Below, one piece after another: positions 7,937 through 16,504 of a DNA stretch of 58,181 nucleotides. Origin of the DNA: Candidatus Pacearchaeota archaeon (GTDB lineage: Archaea > Nanoarchaeota > Nanoarchaeia > Pacearchaeales > GW2011-AR1); NCBI GenBank assembly GCA_002686195.1, contig NZAS01000138.1, positions 1-58,181 of the forward strand, read 5' to 3'. A program made the position numbers and the translations under genes. How positions within the stretch are numbered: the first letter of the stretch is position 1; each line of letters begins with the position of its first letter. The notes beneath the pieces were generated by a model that made no database searches, was not told the DNA's origin, and saw only the letters and a program-made list of their open reading frames with translations.

Positions 7937-9382
7937 ATGGGAAAACACATAATAATTGCTTTGGTTGTGATAGTTTTGTTGTTTATAATTAGCTTGGTGA
8001 CTCCATATTATGGGAGTACTGACGTTGATGAATATGCGGGGAGTGCTAAGTTTTTTGCAGGAATGTATAATGCAGATATAAGAGCTTCTCATAGTATGTT
8101 TTTTGGATTTGTGCATGCGCCCTTAGTCTTGGCGTTTGGAAGTTTTTTAGGGATAAAGATAGTTAATCTTATTATATTGAGTTTGATTATCTTTAGTGTT
8201 TATTGGATTAGTGGAAAAGACAAGAGGGCCTTGTTTCTTATTTTGGCTTCGCCGTTGATTTGGTATATGGGGCCTTGGATAAATCCTATTCAGATAGCTG
8301 GCCTTTTGTTTTTGTGGGGATTTTTCTTTATGGAAAAGTTTGATAAAGATGGGAAGATGAATTATGTTATTTATTCTGGTATTTTGATTGGGCTTGCTGG
8401 GGTTTTTTGGAACACAGTAATTTATATTTTTGTTTTCTTGCTGATTGCCTTCTTCTATAATAGGAATGTTAATTCTGTTGTGGTTTTTGCTTTGTCTTTT
8501 ATTGTTGGGCTATTGCCTTTGTTTATTTTTGAGCAGTATATGTTCGGCTTTTTCTTGTTTAGTATTACCAAGACTGTTGCAAGTAATGTTATGGCAAGTG
8601 TTTCTGGAGGGGGAATATATTCAGGGCAAGAATTATTGAGGACAAGTGCGTTAGTAGGGTACTTAGCTTTTTTAGTAATGGTTCCTTTATTCATTTATAC
8701 ATTCTTCTTGAGGAAGAATTTTGTTGAGAATAAGAGGGCTGTTATTTTTATGACGTTGGTGCTGTTGTTTTATTTGATAAATCCTCAGATAAGGTACTTG
8801 ATATTTCTTTATCCGATTTTTGTTTTGTATCTTGCAAAGATTTTAACAAAGAAGAAATTTTTAATTCAGGCGAGCATCTTTGTTATCCTTAGTCTTTTAG
8901 TAATTAATCCTTATCTTGTTCAAACTAAATATTCGACAGATAGTTTGGAGTTTGGAAGTGTCGTCGGGAATTTTGGAAATTGGGAATTTGAAGCTCGAGA
9001 AGATAAGAAAATTTTGAAAGATTTGTCAGGAATTCTTATGATTTATCGAGGAGAAAGTTTTGTTGTTGGGCCGGAATCCGATAGATATGCAGAGCTTGCT
9101 TTTCTTTATTGGGGAAATGATGTCGGAGAATTTGTAAGCATTCAAGATTATAATTTGGCCATTAGGGATGATAAAGTTTTGTTTGAGAAGAGATTTGAAA
9201 CTAGTTCAAGCATTGATAACCGACGACAAATCTGGATTGAGGGTGGGATGAGTAGAAACCCAAGGGAAGATACTGATTATGATTCTATAAAGTATGCGAT
9301 TAGTTTTGACAGGAATTTAGGGCTTGAAGAATTTGAACTTATTGAGTCTTATGAAAAATTATTTTTGTTTGAAAAAAAATAA
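7937..9382 (+). CDS. GT-C fold membrane glycosyltransferase-like protein
   Basis: The 481-residue polytopic membrane protein has about 10-11 hydrophobic segments and a soluble C-terminal tail. After TM1 comes STDVDEYAGS, an acidic DE pair in the first outer loop, as in PMT/ArnT/GT39-type enzymes that use polyprenyl-phosphate sugars on the outer face. Sequence outside this motif is too diverged to name a donor. It is divergent from the GT2 gene, whose product could supply its lipid-linked donor. An 18-bp palindrome overlaps its stop codon. Confidence 0.65.
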   Translation: MGKHIIIALVVIVLLFIISLVTPYYGSTDVDEYAGSAKFFAGMYNADIRASHSMFFGFVHAPLVLAFGSFLGIKIVNLIILSLIIFSVYWISGKDKRALFLILASPLIWYMGPWINPIQIAGLLFLWGFFFMEKFDKDGKMNYVIYSGILIGLAGVFWNTVIYIFVFLLIAFFYNRNVNSVVVFALSFIVGLLPLFIFEQYMFGFFLFSITKTVASNVMASVSGGGIYSGQELLRTSALVGYLAFLVMVPLFIYTFFLRKNFVENKRAVIFMTLVLLFYLINPQIRYLIFLYPIFVLYLAKILTKKKFLIQASIFVILSLLVINPYLVQTKYSTDSLEFGSVVGNFGNWEFEAREDKKILKDLSGILMIYRGESFVVGPESDRYAELAFLYWGNDVGEFVSIQDYNLAIRDDKVLFEKRFETSSSIDNRRQIWIEGGMSRNPREDTDYDSIKYAISFDRNLGLEEFELIESYEKLFLFEKK

Positions 9383-9393
9383 AATTTTATTTT
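9376..9393. terminator. Possible terminator palindrome
   Basis: AAAATAAAATTTTATTTT is a perfect 18-bp inverted repeat overlapping the TAA at 9380-9382 and ends in a T-rich tract. It could aid termination, but in such AT-rich DNA this can occur by chance. Confidence 0.3.
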
Positions 9394-9488
9394 GTCGAGG
9401 AGGATTTGAATTTTAAAATAGTTTTTCAATTTTCATCGAAGAGAAAGGTTTATAAATAAAAGGAATTTGTAAACATTGTAAAAAAGAG

Positions 9489-11123
9489 ATGATAGCGAAT
9501 AAAACAATTGTACCTATTGCATTGACGTTTGTTGGAGTTCTAGTAGCTGTTTTGATTTTAAATTTTGTTGCTACTCCTGGACAAAATACAATTATTGTTC
9601 ATGCTCCTGTTAATCATTCTAATCTTTCTTCGGCTACAAATGTTATGTTTAATGTTAGTTATGTAAACGGAACTGACAGATTGGCGAGTGCTCAGAATAT
9701 AACTGCTTGGACTAATTTTACTGGAACTTGGGTAGTAATAAATTGGAGTACAGCAAATTATACTGCTTGCTTATCAACTTTGAGTGCTGCTCCAACTGGG
9801 GGAGTCATAGCATGTAATGGTACCTTCAATGTTACTAACATGGCAGATGGATATCATACTATTAATATAACTCTTTCTAATGATAGTCAAGGTCAGGCAG
9901 GGGTTGCTGTTGATTTCATGGGTTCTACTGTTGTGACAACTGGAGTGAGAGTTGATAATAGGGTCCCTCTTGAAGTTAACTTAACAAGCACTATAGGTGG
10001 TGAGAGACCAGTAAGTGGAAGCAACTATTCAGGAGTTTTGAATTTGAATATTACGGCTGTTGATAATAATGGAAGTTATAATGATACAAATAACCTTGCC
10101 TTTGGATTGACTGTTGTTTTGAATATTACTAATGGGAATGGTGTTCAGAATAAGACTGTTACTGCTACTAGACAGAATACAACGAGACACTGGTTTAATG
10201 CATCTATAAACACTGTGGGAATTGTTGATGGTAATTATACTATAATTGCTCAAGTAACAGACGCTGCTGGAAATAAAAACTACACTAGAAAGCTTACTAA
10301 CATAATTATAGATAATACTGCTCCTGGAATAACTAATACTCGATCTTCTAGTTCATCTAAGACACAGATAGTTGTAGATATTTCTGTTTCAGATACTGTA
10401 GGTATAAATACGACTTGTGGTGTTGATGCTACTGGAGCTACTATTACAGACAATGATGCGACTCAAACAATGACAGAGACAGGGTTAAGTTGTGGAACTA
10501 CTTATGAGTATGTCTTTACATGTTATGATGAAATTAGGAATAGGAAAGTAAAGACCCAGTCATTTGCAACTGATTCTTGTACTGGTGGTGGAGATGATGG
10601 TGGGGGAAGTGGTAGTGGGAGTGATGATGTGGGAGGTATAGCTTGGTCAAATACATATGCTGAAAATGATGTAGCACTTTCTGAGAAAGAAGGAAAAAGT
10701 GTAACTAAAGAGCTAGATAGTAAGAATAGAGTGAAGATTAAAGTTGGAAGAGAAGACCATCATGTTGGTGTTCTTTCAGTTACAACAACAACTGCTGTTA
10801 TCCAAGTTTCAAGTGATCCTGAACAAGTGGAATTTGAAGTTGGAGATACTAGAAAGTTTGATGTTGATGATGATGAAAGATATGATTTGAGTGTTACATT
10901 AGATGCGATTGTTAATGGAAAAGCTAAAGTGACTATTGTCTCTATAGATGAGCCTGTTTCAGATGTAGAAGAATCTCTTAAGTCGGAATCTGCAGTAGAA
11001 GTGACTCCTGAAGATGAAGAAGAACCAGAAGAAGAAGCTAGAAATCTTCTTTGGTTGTGGATACTTATTGGTGTGATAGTAGTGGTGGTTATTGTTTTCT
11101 TTGTGATGAAGTCTAGGAAGTAA
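9489..11123 (+). CDS. Sequon-rich surface protein with N- and C-terminal membrane anchors
   Basis: The 544-residue protein begins with a hydrophobic signal/anchor segment (residues 8-29) and ends with a TM helix (about 520-540) and a basic tail. Residues 30-360 look like tandem Ig/cadherin-like beta-sandwich domains (repeats around DNxxP and DxxGN). They carry more than 20 N-x-S/T sequons, such as NHS, NVS, NFT, NWS, NYT and NIT. A Gly/Ser/Asp linker follows at about 366-380, then an acidic domain. This is an obvious substrate for the AglB encoded at 53957-56728. A TATA-like TTATAAATA at about 9450-9458 lies upstream. The function is probably structural or adhesive; no catalytic motif was seen. 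Confidence 0.75.
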   Translation: MIANKTIVPIALTFVGVLVAVLILNFVATPGQNTIIVHAPVNHSNLSSATNVMFNVSYVNGTDRLASAQNITAWTNFTGTWVVINWSTANYTACLSTLSAAPTGGVIACNGTFNVTNMADGYHTINITLSNDSQGQAGVAVDFMGSTVVTTGVRVDNRVPLEVNLTSTIGGERPVSGSNYSGVLNLNITAVDNNGSYNDTNNLAFGLTVVLNITNGNGVQNKTVTATRQNTTRHWFNASINTVGIVDGNYTIIAQVTDAAGNKNYTRKLTNIIIDNTAPGITNTRSSSSSKTQIVVDISVSDTVGINTTCGVDATGATITDNDATQTMTETGLSCGTTYEYVFTCYDEIRNRKVKTQSFATDSCTGGGDDGGGSGSGSDDVGGIAWSNTYAENDVALSEKEGKSVTKELDSKNRVKIKVGREDHHVGVLSVTTTTAVIQVSSDPEQVEFEVGDTRKFDVDDDERYDLSVTLDAIVNGKAKVTIVSIDEPVSDVEESLKSESAVEVTPEDEEEPEEEARNLLWLWILIGVIVVVVIVFFVMKSRK

Positions 11124-11281
11124 GTTTCTTTTGGGGGAGAGTATTAAATGGAGATGGATTGTCATATTTTAAGCAGAAGTTAATAAGGAAAATTTATTTT
11201 TATTTGGAGATTAACAAAGAAAAGGGTTGAAAATTTTGGTATAATAATCTTTTTAAATGGGTATCTTATGTTATTGTTGCA

Positions 11282-12280
11282 ATGAAAAAAGAATTAAAAA
11301 ATAAAGCTATCTTGATTACTGGTGGAACAGGGTTTTTGGGGAGGGCTTTAGTAAAAGAGATTCTTAAGCATGATCCTGCGAGTATAAGACTTTTTAGCAG
11401 GGATGAGGTAAAACATCATATAGTGCAAACAAATATGCCTCATGATAAATTAAGGTATCTTGTTGGGGATGTTAGGGATTTTGAGAGGCTTAAAAGGGCT
11501 ATGAAGGGCTGTGACATTGTTATTCATGCTGCTGCGCTTAAAAGGATAGATATGATTGAATACAATGTTGATGAGTCTATTAAGACAAATATTTTAGGAA
11601 GTATGAATGTTGTTCGAGCTTCTCTTGAAAATAATATTGAGAAAGTAATATTTGTTTCATCTGACAAGGCTTGTTCGCCTGTTAATACTTATGGAGCTTG
11701 CAAGTTTGTTAGTGAGAGGATATTTATTGAGAGCAATTTTAGCAAAGGTTTTGCAAAAACTGTATTTTCTTGTGTTAGGTATGGAAATGTTATTGAAAGT
11801 ACTGGGTCCGTTATTCCGTTTTTCAGAGAAAAGATTAAATCTGGAGAGGCTATCCCACTTACTAGCCCTGAAATGACTAGGTTTCTGATTACTGCTAAGC
11901 AGGCTGTTGACCTTATATTTACGGCAATAAAATATGGGGAAGGAGGAGAAGTTTTTGTTCCGAAACTTCCTGCGTTTAAAATACCTGACTTGATAGATTA
12001 TTTGAAAGATAAAGAAGATGCAAGCAACAAAGTTGAGGTTGTAGGAGTAAGGCCTGGAGAAAAGATACATGAGCTTATGGTGAACGAGATAGAGGCTCCT
12101 AGAACATATGAATTTGAAAATGTTTTTGTTATTACTTCTCAAATTCAGAAATATAAGAAGAAGAAATATTATCAGTACTTGAAGAAAGGCAGGAAAGTTG
12201 ATTTTAAAGAATATGGTTCTGGTGGTGCTGTTATTGAGGGAGAGAGATTGAAAGAATATTTAAATAGAATTTGTGTTTAG
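11282..12280 (+). CDS. pseB: UDP-N-acetylglucosamine 4,6-dehydratase (inverting), PseB-like
   Basis: The 332-residue extended SDR has GGTGFLG (14-20). Its catalytic set matches PseB/FlaA1: D128-K129 in SSDKAC and Y137/K141 in NTYGACK, with the same Asp-Lys to Tyr spacing as the characterised enzymes. It converts UDP-GlcNAc to the 4-keto-6-deoxy-L-altrose sugar, the first step toward pseudaminic acid. A TATA-like CTTTTTAAAT lies about 25-30 bp upstream of the ATG. It leads a plus-strand run with pseC and pseI, with only a few bases between genes, so probably one operon. A CapD-type dehydratase for another sugar is the alternative, but the neighbours argue against it. Confidence 0.85.
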   Translation: MKKELKNKAILITGGTGFLGRALVKEILKHDPASIRLFSRDEVKHHIVQTNMPHDKLRYLVGDVRDFERLKRAMKGCDIVIHAAALKRIDMIEYNVDESIKTNILGSMNVVRASLENNIEKVIFVSSDKACSPVNTYGACKFVSERIFIESNFSKGFAKTVFSCVRYGNVIESTGSVIPFFREKIKSGEAIPLTSPEMTRFLITAKQAVDLIFTAIKYGEGGEVFVPKLPAFKIPDLIDYLKDKEDASNKVEVVGVRPGEKIHELMVNEIEAPRTYEFENVFVITSQIQKYKKKKYYQYLKKGRKVDFKEYGSGGAVIEGERLKEYLNRICV

Positions 12281-12286
12281 TCAAGT

Positions 12287-13408
12287 ATGGAAAAAAAGAT
12301 ACCTTATCAAAAGCAGTTTATTGATGATGAAGATATAAGTGCAGTTGTTGATACATTAAAAAGAGATTTTATAACTGGCGGGCCGAAGATTGAAGAATTT
12401 GAAAAGAAATTTTCTGAATATGTTGGAGCTAAATATGGTGTTGCTGTTGCAAATGGTACTGCTGGATTGCATATTGCTTGTTTAGCTGCGGGATTAAAAG
12501 AAGGAGATGAATTAATAACAAGCCCCATAACTTTTCTTGCATCTGCAAATTGTGCTTTGTATTGTAAATCCAAAGTCAGGTTTATTGATATTGATTCTCA
12601 AGGGCTTTTGGATTTGAGGAAAATTAACTTTGGTGAGGAGACAAAAGTTGTTATTCCTGTTCATTATGGTGGCATGCCTTTGGATTTGAAGGGCTTGAGG
12701 GAAAATTTTAAAGGAATTATAATAGAAGATGCTTGTCATGCTTTAGGGGCTGAGATTAATGGGGAGAAGATTGGGAATTGTAAATATTCAGACATTTGTG
12801 TGTTTAGTTTTCATCCTGTTAAACATATAACAACTGGAGAAGGTGGTATGATAACAACTAATAACGAGGAATTGTATAAGAAGCTTTTGATATTGGGAAA
12901 CCATGGAGTTGATGTTGAGAAAAAGACTGAGAGCGAGCCTTGGGCAACTCCTATGACAGAACTGGGATTTAATTATAGAATAACTGATTTTCAATGTGCT
13001 TTGGGGATTTCTCAATTGAAAAAGATTGACAGTTTTGTTAAATCAAGCAGGGAAATTGCAAAGAAATATGAAACTGCTTTTTCCGACGACAAAGAGATTG
13101 AAGTAATTAAAGAGAAAGAAGGGCAGAAAAGTTCTTATCATCTTTATCCTATCTTGGTTAAAGATAAAGAAACTCGGCTAAAATTGTATAATTATTTGAG
13201 AGAGAATGGGATTTTTGCTCAGATTCATTATCAGCCTGTTTATTTGCAGCCGTATTATAGAGGACTTGGATATTCAGAAGGTGAATGTCCAGTGACGGAA
13301 AGTTTTTATAATAGAGTTATTAGCTTACCGATATATCCGACTTTAACTGATGAAGAGCAGTTGTTTGTGATAAATAAAGTGAAGGAATTCTTCAAAAATG
13401 GAATTTGA
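12287..13408 (+). CDS. pseC: PLP-dependent 4-aminotransferase, PseC-like
   Basis: The 373-residue DegT/DnrJ/EryC1/StrS family aminotransferase has the PLP-binding Lys at K179 in HPVKHITTGEGG, ANGTAGLH in the cofactor phosphate region and EDACHALGA near 147. Length is normal for PseC. It would aminate the PseB product at C4 using glutamate. It sits 6 bp after pseB and overlaps pseI by 11 bp. Order and family together support PseC over the related PerA/ArnB enzymes. Confidence 0.88.
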   Translation: MEKKIPYQKQFIDDEDISAVVDTLKRDFITGGPKIEEFEKKFSEYVGAKYGVAVANGTAGLHIACLAAGLKEGDELITSPITFLASANCALYCKSKVRFIDIDSQGLLDLRKINFGEETKVVIPVHYGGMPLDLKGLRENFKGIIIEDACHALGAEINGEKIGNCKYSDICVFSFHPVKHITTGEGGMITTNNEELYKKLLILGNHGVDVEKKTESEPWATPMTELGFNYRITDFQCALGISQLKKIDSFVKSSREIAKKYETAFSDDKEIEVIKEKEGQKSSYHLYPILVKDKETRLKLYNYLRENGIFAQIHYQPVYLQPYYRGLGYSEGECPVTESFYNRVISLPIYPTLTDEEQLFVINKVKEFFKNGI

Positions 13409-14456
13409 TTTTAATGGGAAGAAAGTGGGGGAGAACAACAAGGTGTTTATTATAGCTGAGCTGTCTGCAAATCATAATCAAAACTATGATATTGCTGTGA
13501 AAACAATAAAAGCTATGAAAGAAGCTGGGGCAGATGCTGTTAAACTTCAGACATATACTGCAGATACTTTGACTTTGGATTGTGATAATGATTATTTTAA
13601 GATAAATCAAGGGACTTTATGGGATGGGCAGACTTTTCATGAATTGTATAAGCAAGCTTATACTCCTTGGGATTGGCAGCCCAAGTTGAAAAAACTTGCA
13701 GATGAGCTTGGGCTTGTGTTTTTTTCATCTGCTTTTGATAAGACTGCAATTGATTTTCTTGATGATATGAATGTTCCCATGCATAAGATTGCTTCTTTTG
13801 AGATAACTGACATTCCTTTGATAAAACATGCTGCTTCTAAAGGCAAGCCTTTGATTATTTCTACTGGGATTGCTACTTCTGAGGACATTGAGAAAGCTGT
13901 GGAAGCTTGTAAAGAAGTTGGGAATGATAAGATAATCTTATTGAAATGCACTTCTGCTTATCCCACGCCTTACGAAGAAGCTAATTTGGCTACTATTAAA
14001 GATTTAGAGGAAAGGTTTGGAGTTGTTGCTGGATTATCAGACCATACATTAGGGATTTCAGCTCCTGTTGCTTCTGTTGCTCTTGGGGCTAAATTAATTG
14101 AAAAGCATTTTATTTTGGATAAGAAGTTAGGAGGACCTGATGTAGAGTTTTCTTTGAATCCTAAGGAGTTTAAGCAGATGGTTGATTCTGTAAGAGAAGC
14201 TGAAAAAGCTATTGGAAAAGTTAATTATGAGTTAACAGAGAAAATGAAAAAGGGCAAAGAATTTGCAAGATCTCTTTTTGTTAGTAAAGATGTTAAAGAA
14301 GGAGAGGTTTTCTCTGAAGAAAATGTTAGGTCTGTAAGGCCTTGGTTTGGTTTGCATCCTGAGAATTTTGATAAAGTTATTGGGAAGAAAGCAAGGAAAG
14401 ATATAAAAATGGGAACTCCATTGAGTTGGGAGTTGATTGACGATGGTAAAGAATAA
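13398..14456 (+). CDS. pseI: Pseudaminic acid synthase, NeuB family
   Basis: The 352-residue protein has a NeuB TIM barrel followed by a C-terminal SAF (antifreeze-like) domain from about residue 290. Visible NeuB landmarks are IAELSANHNQ, AVKLQTYTA, the IASFEITD region, GLSDHT and IEKHFILDK. It condenses phosphoenolpyruvate with the 6-deoxy-diamino hexose to make a nine-carbon nonulosonic acid. Given PseB and PseC upstream, pseudaminic acid or a close relative is the likely product. No PseG or PseF homologue follows directly. Confidence 0.88.
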   Translation: MEFDFNGKKVGENNKVFIIAELSANHNQNYDIAVKTIKAMKEAGADAVKLQTYTADTLTLDCDNDYFKINQGTLWDGQTFHELYKQAYTPWDWQPKLKKLADELGLVFFSSAFDKTAIDFLDDMNVPMHKIASFEITDIPLIKHAASKGKPLIISTGIATSEDIEKAVEACKEVGNDKIILLKCTSAYPTPYEEANLATIKDLEERFGVVAGLSDHTLGISAPVASVALGAKLIEKHFILDKKLGGPDVEFSLNPKEFKQMVDSVREAEKAIGKVNYELTEKMKKGKEFARSLFVSKDVKEGEVFSEENVRSVRPWFGLHPENFDKVIGKKARKDIKMGTPLSWELIDDGKE

Positions 14457-15057
14457 TTATGATGTTGTGGCTTTTTTATGCCGTCCATATGGATTGTTAT
14501 GTTTAGATGCTCTTGTAAATAGCAGATTTAGACCTGAATTGCTTTTTACGCATAAATATGAGAGAGTCAGGGCTTCAGATGGTGAAAAGATTGTTAGACC
14601 TGAGTTAGATAAATTTAGAGAAGTTGCTTCAAGAGAAGGGATTGAGTTATATACACCAACGAAAGAAAAAATGATTGGAATGTTAGGGGAAAGAGATTAT
14701 GATTTTTTAGTATCTGTTCATTGTTCATTTGTTTTTCCGCCAGAAGTTTTTGAAAAAGCTAGGATTGGAGCAGTTAATATTCATCCATCTATTGCTGTTG
14801 ATAGAGAGATTAAATACAAAGGTGCTGATCCTGTAAAAAAAGCATTAGAAGCTGATGAAAGAAAAGTTGGTGTGTCAATACATAGAATTAGCGAGGGGAT
14901 TGATGAGGGAGAGGTTTTAGGATGCAGGACTGAAAGAGTTTCTGAAGGAGATGATGTTAAGAGTCTTTCTGAGAAATTAGGAAAGCATTATCCTTTATTG
15001 CTTATGGATGCTTTAGAAAGATTAAGGAGACCTCAAGATGGGTTCATTTTCTGGTAA
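14443..15057 (+). CDS. Formyltransferase-family enzyme acting on an amino sugar (inferred)
   Basis: The 204-residue single domain belongs to the Fmt/GART fold that uses 10-formyl-tetrahydrofolate. The catalytic triad is intact: N112 and H114 in VNIHPS and D154 in GIDEGEV, with KYKGADPV matching the family's YxGxxP loop. It lacks the C-terminal domain of methionyl-tRNA formyltransferase, so it is not that enzyme. Sugar N-formyltransferases of this size formylate amino sugars. In this operon it could replace the N-acetyltransferase PseH and give an N-formyl nonulosonic acid. The start is the ATG at 14443, overlapping pseI by 14 bp. Confidence 0.75.
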   Translation: MVKNNYDVVAFLCRPYGLLCLDALVNSRFRPELLFTHKYERVRASDGEKIVRPELDKFREVASREGIELYTPTKEKMIGMLGERDYDFLVSVHCSFVFPPEVFEKARIGAVNIHPSIAVDREIKYKGADPVKKALEADERKVGVSIHRISEGIDEGEVLGCRTERVSEGDDVKSLSEKLGKHYPLLLMDALERLRRPQDGFIFW

Positions 15058-15691
15058 AGAATGGTTGTTTTTTGATTTAGACGGGACTTTGGTAGATAGT
15101 GTTCCTGCGTTATATGGGGCTTATCTTGATTTTCTAGAAGAATTTGGTATAAAAGGTGATAACTCTGAGTTTGAGAAATTAATTGGTCCTTCTTTAAGCG
15201 AGATTGTTAGAATTTTGAAGGAAAAATATAATTTAGAGTTAGACTTTGACTCTCTTCTTGGGATTTATAATAATAAGATTTCTGAAGCATATGATAAACA
15301 TGTTGTCCCATTTGAAGGTTCTGAGCAAGTCTTAAAAAGTTTGAAAGAGAAAGGCAAGAAATTATGTTTGGTTACTTCATCAAATAGAGAAAATGCTTTT
15401 AAACTAATTGAAAAATTGAATTGGGATTGTTATTTTGATAGTTGTGTTTTTGGAGATGAGGTGTCTGAGGCAAAACCAGCTCCAGAGATATATAAATCTG
15501 CATTAGATAAGACAAGGGCTTTGCCAAGTTCAGTTGTTGTTGTGGAAGATTCTCCAAATGGAGTGAAGTCTGCAAAAAATGCTGATATTGATGTTGTTGG
15601 GTTTGGTAGCAATTCTTCTGAGAAAAGTTTACGGGAAAGCGGAGCTAATATGGTTGTTTCAGAATTAAAAGATATTTTATTTGTTATTTAA
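15038..15691 (+). CDS. HAD-superfamily phosphatase
   Basis: The 217-residue HAD hydrolase has motif I FFDLDGTLVD (nucleophile Asp), a cap domain, motif II TSSNRE, and the later GDEVSEAKPAPEIY and VVEDSPNGV for motifs III/IV. It resembles the phosphoglycolate phosphatase/beta-phosphoglucomutase subgroup. It overlaps the formyltransferase gene by 20 bp. In a nonulosonate operon it may remove the 9-phosphate or another sugar phosphate. This role is inferred from context only. Confidence 0.8.
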   Translation: MGSFSGKEWLFFDLDGTLVDSVPALYGAYLDFLEEFGIKGDNSEFEKLIGPSLSEIVRILKEKYNLELDFDSLLGIYNNKISEAYDKHVVPFEGSEQVLKSLKEKGKKLCLVTSSNRENAFKLIEKLNWDCYFDSCVFGDEVSEAKPAPEIYKSALDKTRALPSSVVVVEDSPNGVKSAKNADIDVVGFGSNSSEKSLRESGANMVVSELKDILFVI

Positions 15692-15692
15692 A

Positions 15693-16427
15693 ATGAATTT
15701 AATAGATGGTTATGAGGTTATTGCAAGAGGGAAGATTAGTGTGCTTAGTGTTTCTGATTCTCCATTAGAAAATAGGATTTTGGAAAACCAAGCAAGAATA
15801 GAGAAAATTTGGCAAGATGCTTTGAAAGAGAACAGGAAATTGTTTAATGACAAGCTCTTGAGCTTTTTGGGATTTAAAGATGATGGAGGGAATATTCGAG
15901 TTAATGGGAGTTTTGTCGAATATAAAGATTTCTTGGCTCAAAAATCGGGGTTGGGTCTTGGGATTAAGCCAATTGGTGTGAGCGGTGTTGTTGTTGTAAG
16001 AGAGCAAGATGAAGAATATGTTTTGTTTGCTAGGAGGTCAAAGAATGTCACTCTGTATTCTGGATTTCTTGAGCTCGTTCCATCAGGGGGGATTGATGGA
16101 AAATATATTAGACCAAATGGAGAAGTAGATTATAAAGCTCAGCTTTTAACAGAATTTTGTGAGGAAACTGGATTGCCTGAGAGTTGTGTAAAAGAAATCT
16201 CTGAATTATGTCTTATGTTAGATTCAAAAGATAATGTTTATGATGTGTGCTGTAGAATAGATGCTGAAGCTCAGAGAGAAGTGTTTATGGAGGGTTTTAG
16301 GTCGAAGGAATATGAGTCACCTGTTTTTGTAAAAATGCGGGAGCTTAGAGCTTTTATTGAGAAGAACAGAGACTTAATGGTTCCTACTTCTGTGGGGATA
16401 GTTGAAGAGCTTTTTAGGACTGGATGA
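15693..16427 (+). CDS. Nudix-like protein with degenerate box
   Basis: The 244-residue protein has a central Nudix-type segment: VPSGGIDGKY then GEVDYKAQ, then TEFCEETGL in place of the usual REUxEExGU, so the Arg is replaced by Thr and the spacing is one longer. The acidic EE pair is kept. The substrate could be a nucleotide sugar, but activity is uncertain. The start is the ATG one base after the HAD stop; an upstream TTG in frame is less likely. It is the last gene of the pse-type operon. Confidence 0.6.
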   Translation: MNLIDGYEVIARGKISVLSVSDSPLENRILENQARIEKIWQDALKENRKLFNDKLLSFLGFKDDGGNIRVNGSFVEYKDFLAQKSGLGLGIKPIGVSGVVVVREQDEEYVLFARRSKNVTLYSGFLELVPSGGIDGKYIRPNGEVDYKAQLLTEFCEETGLPESCVKEISELCLMLDSKDNVYDVCCRIDAEAQREVFMEGFRSKEYESPVFVKMRELRAFIEKNRDLMVPTSVGIVEELFRTG

Positions 16428-16504
16428 TTTTATTTATATAATTTGTTATATATGATACTTTTACCAAAAGCTTTTATACTGTTTGTTCTGCGATATTATA
16501 TAAA

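Noticed and set aside
7762..7950. Longer start for the GT2 gene at 7057, up to 7950
   Set aside because: The extension reads through three hairpins and has no family similarity; the protein fits GT2 from MKISIVLP onward.
11657..12142. Open frame of 161 codons on the minus strand
   Set aside because: It lies wholly inside pseB on the opposite strand, has a Phe/Tyr/Asn/Ser-rich shadow composition and no recognisable domain.
14443..15057. Methionyl-tRNA formyltransferase
   Set aside because: The protein is only about 204 residues with no C-terminal tRNA-binding domain and lies in a nonulosonate operon; archaea do not formylate initiator tRNA.
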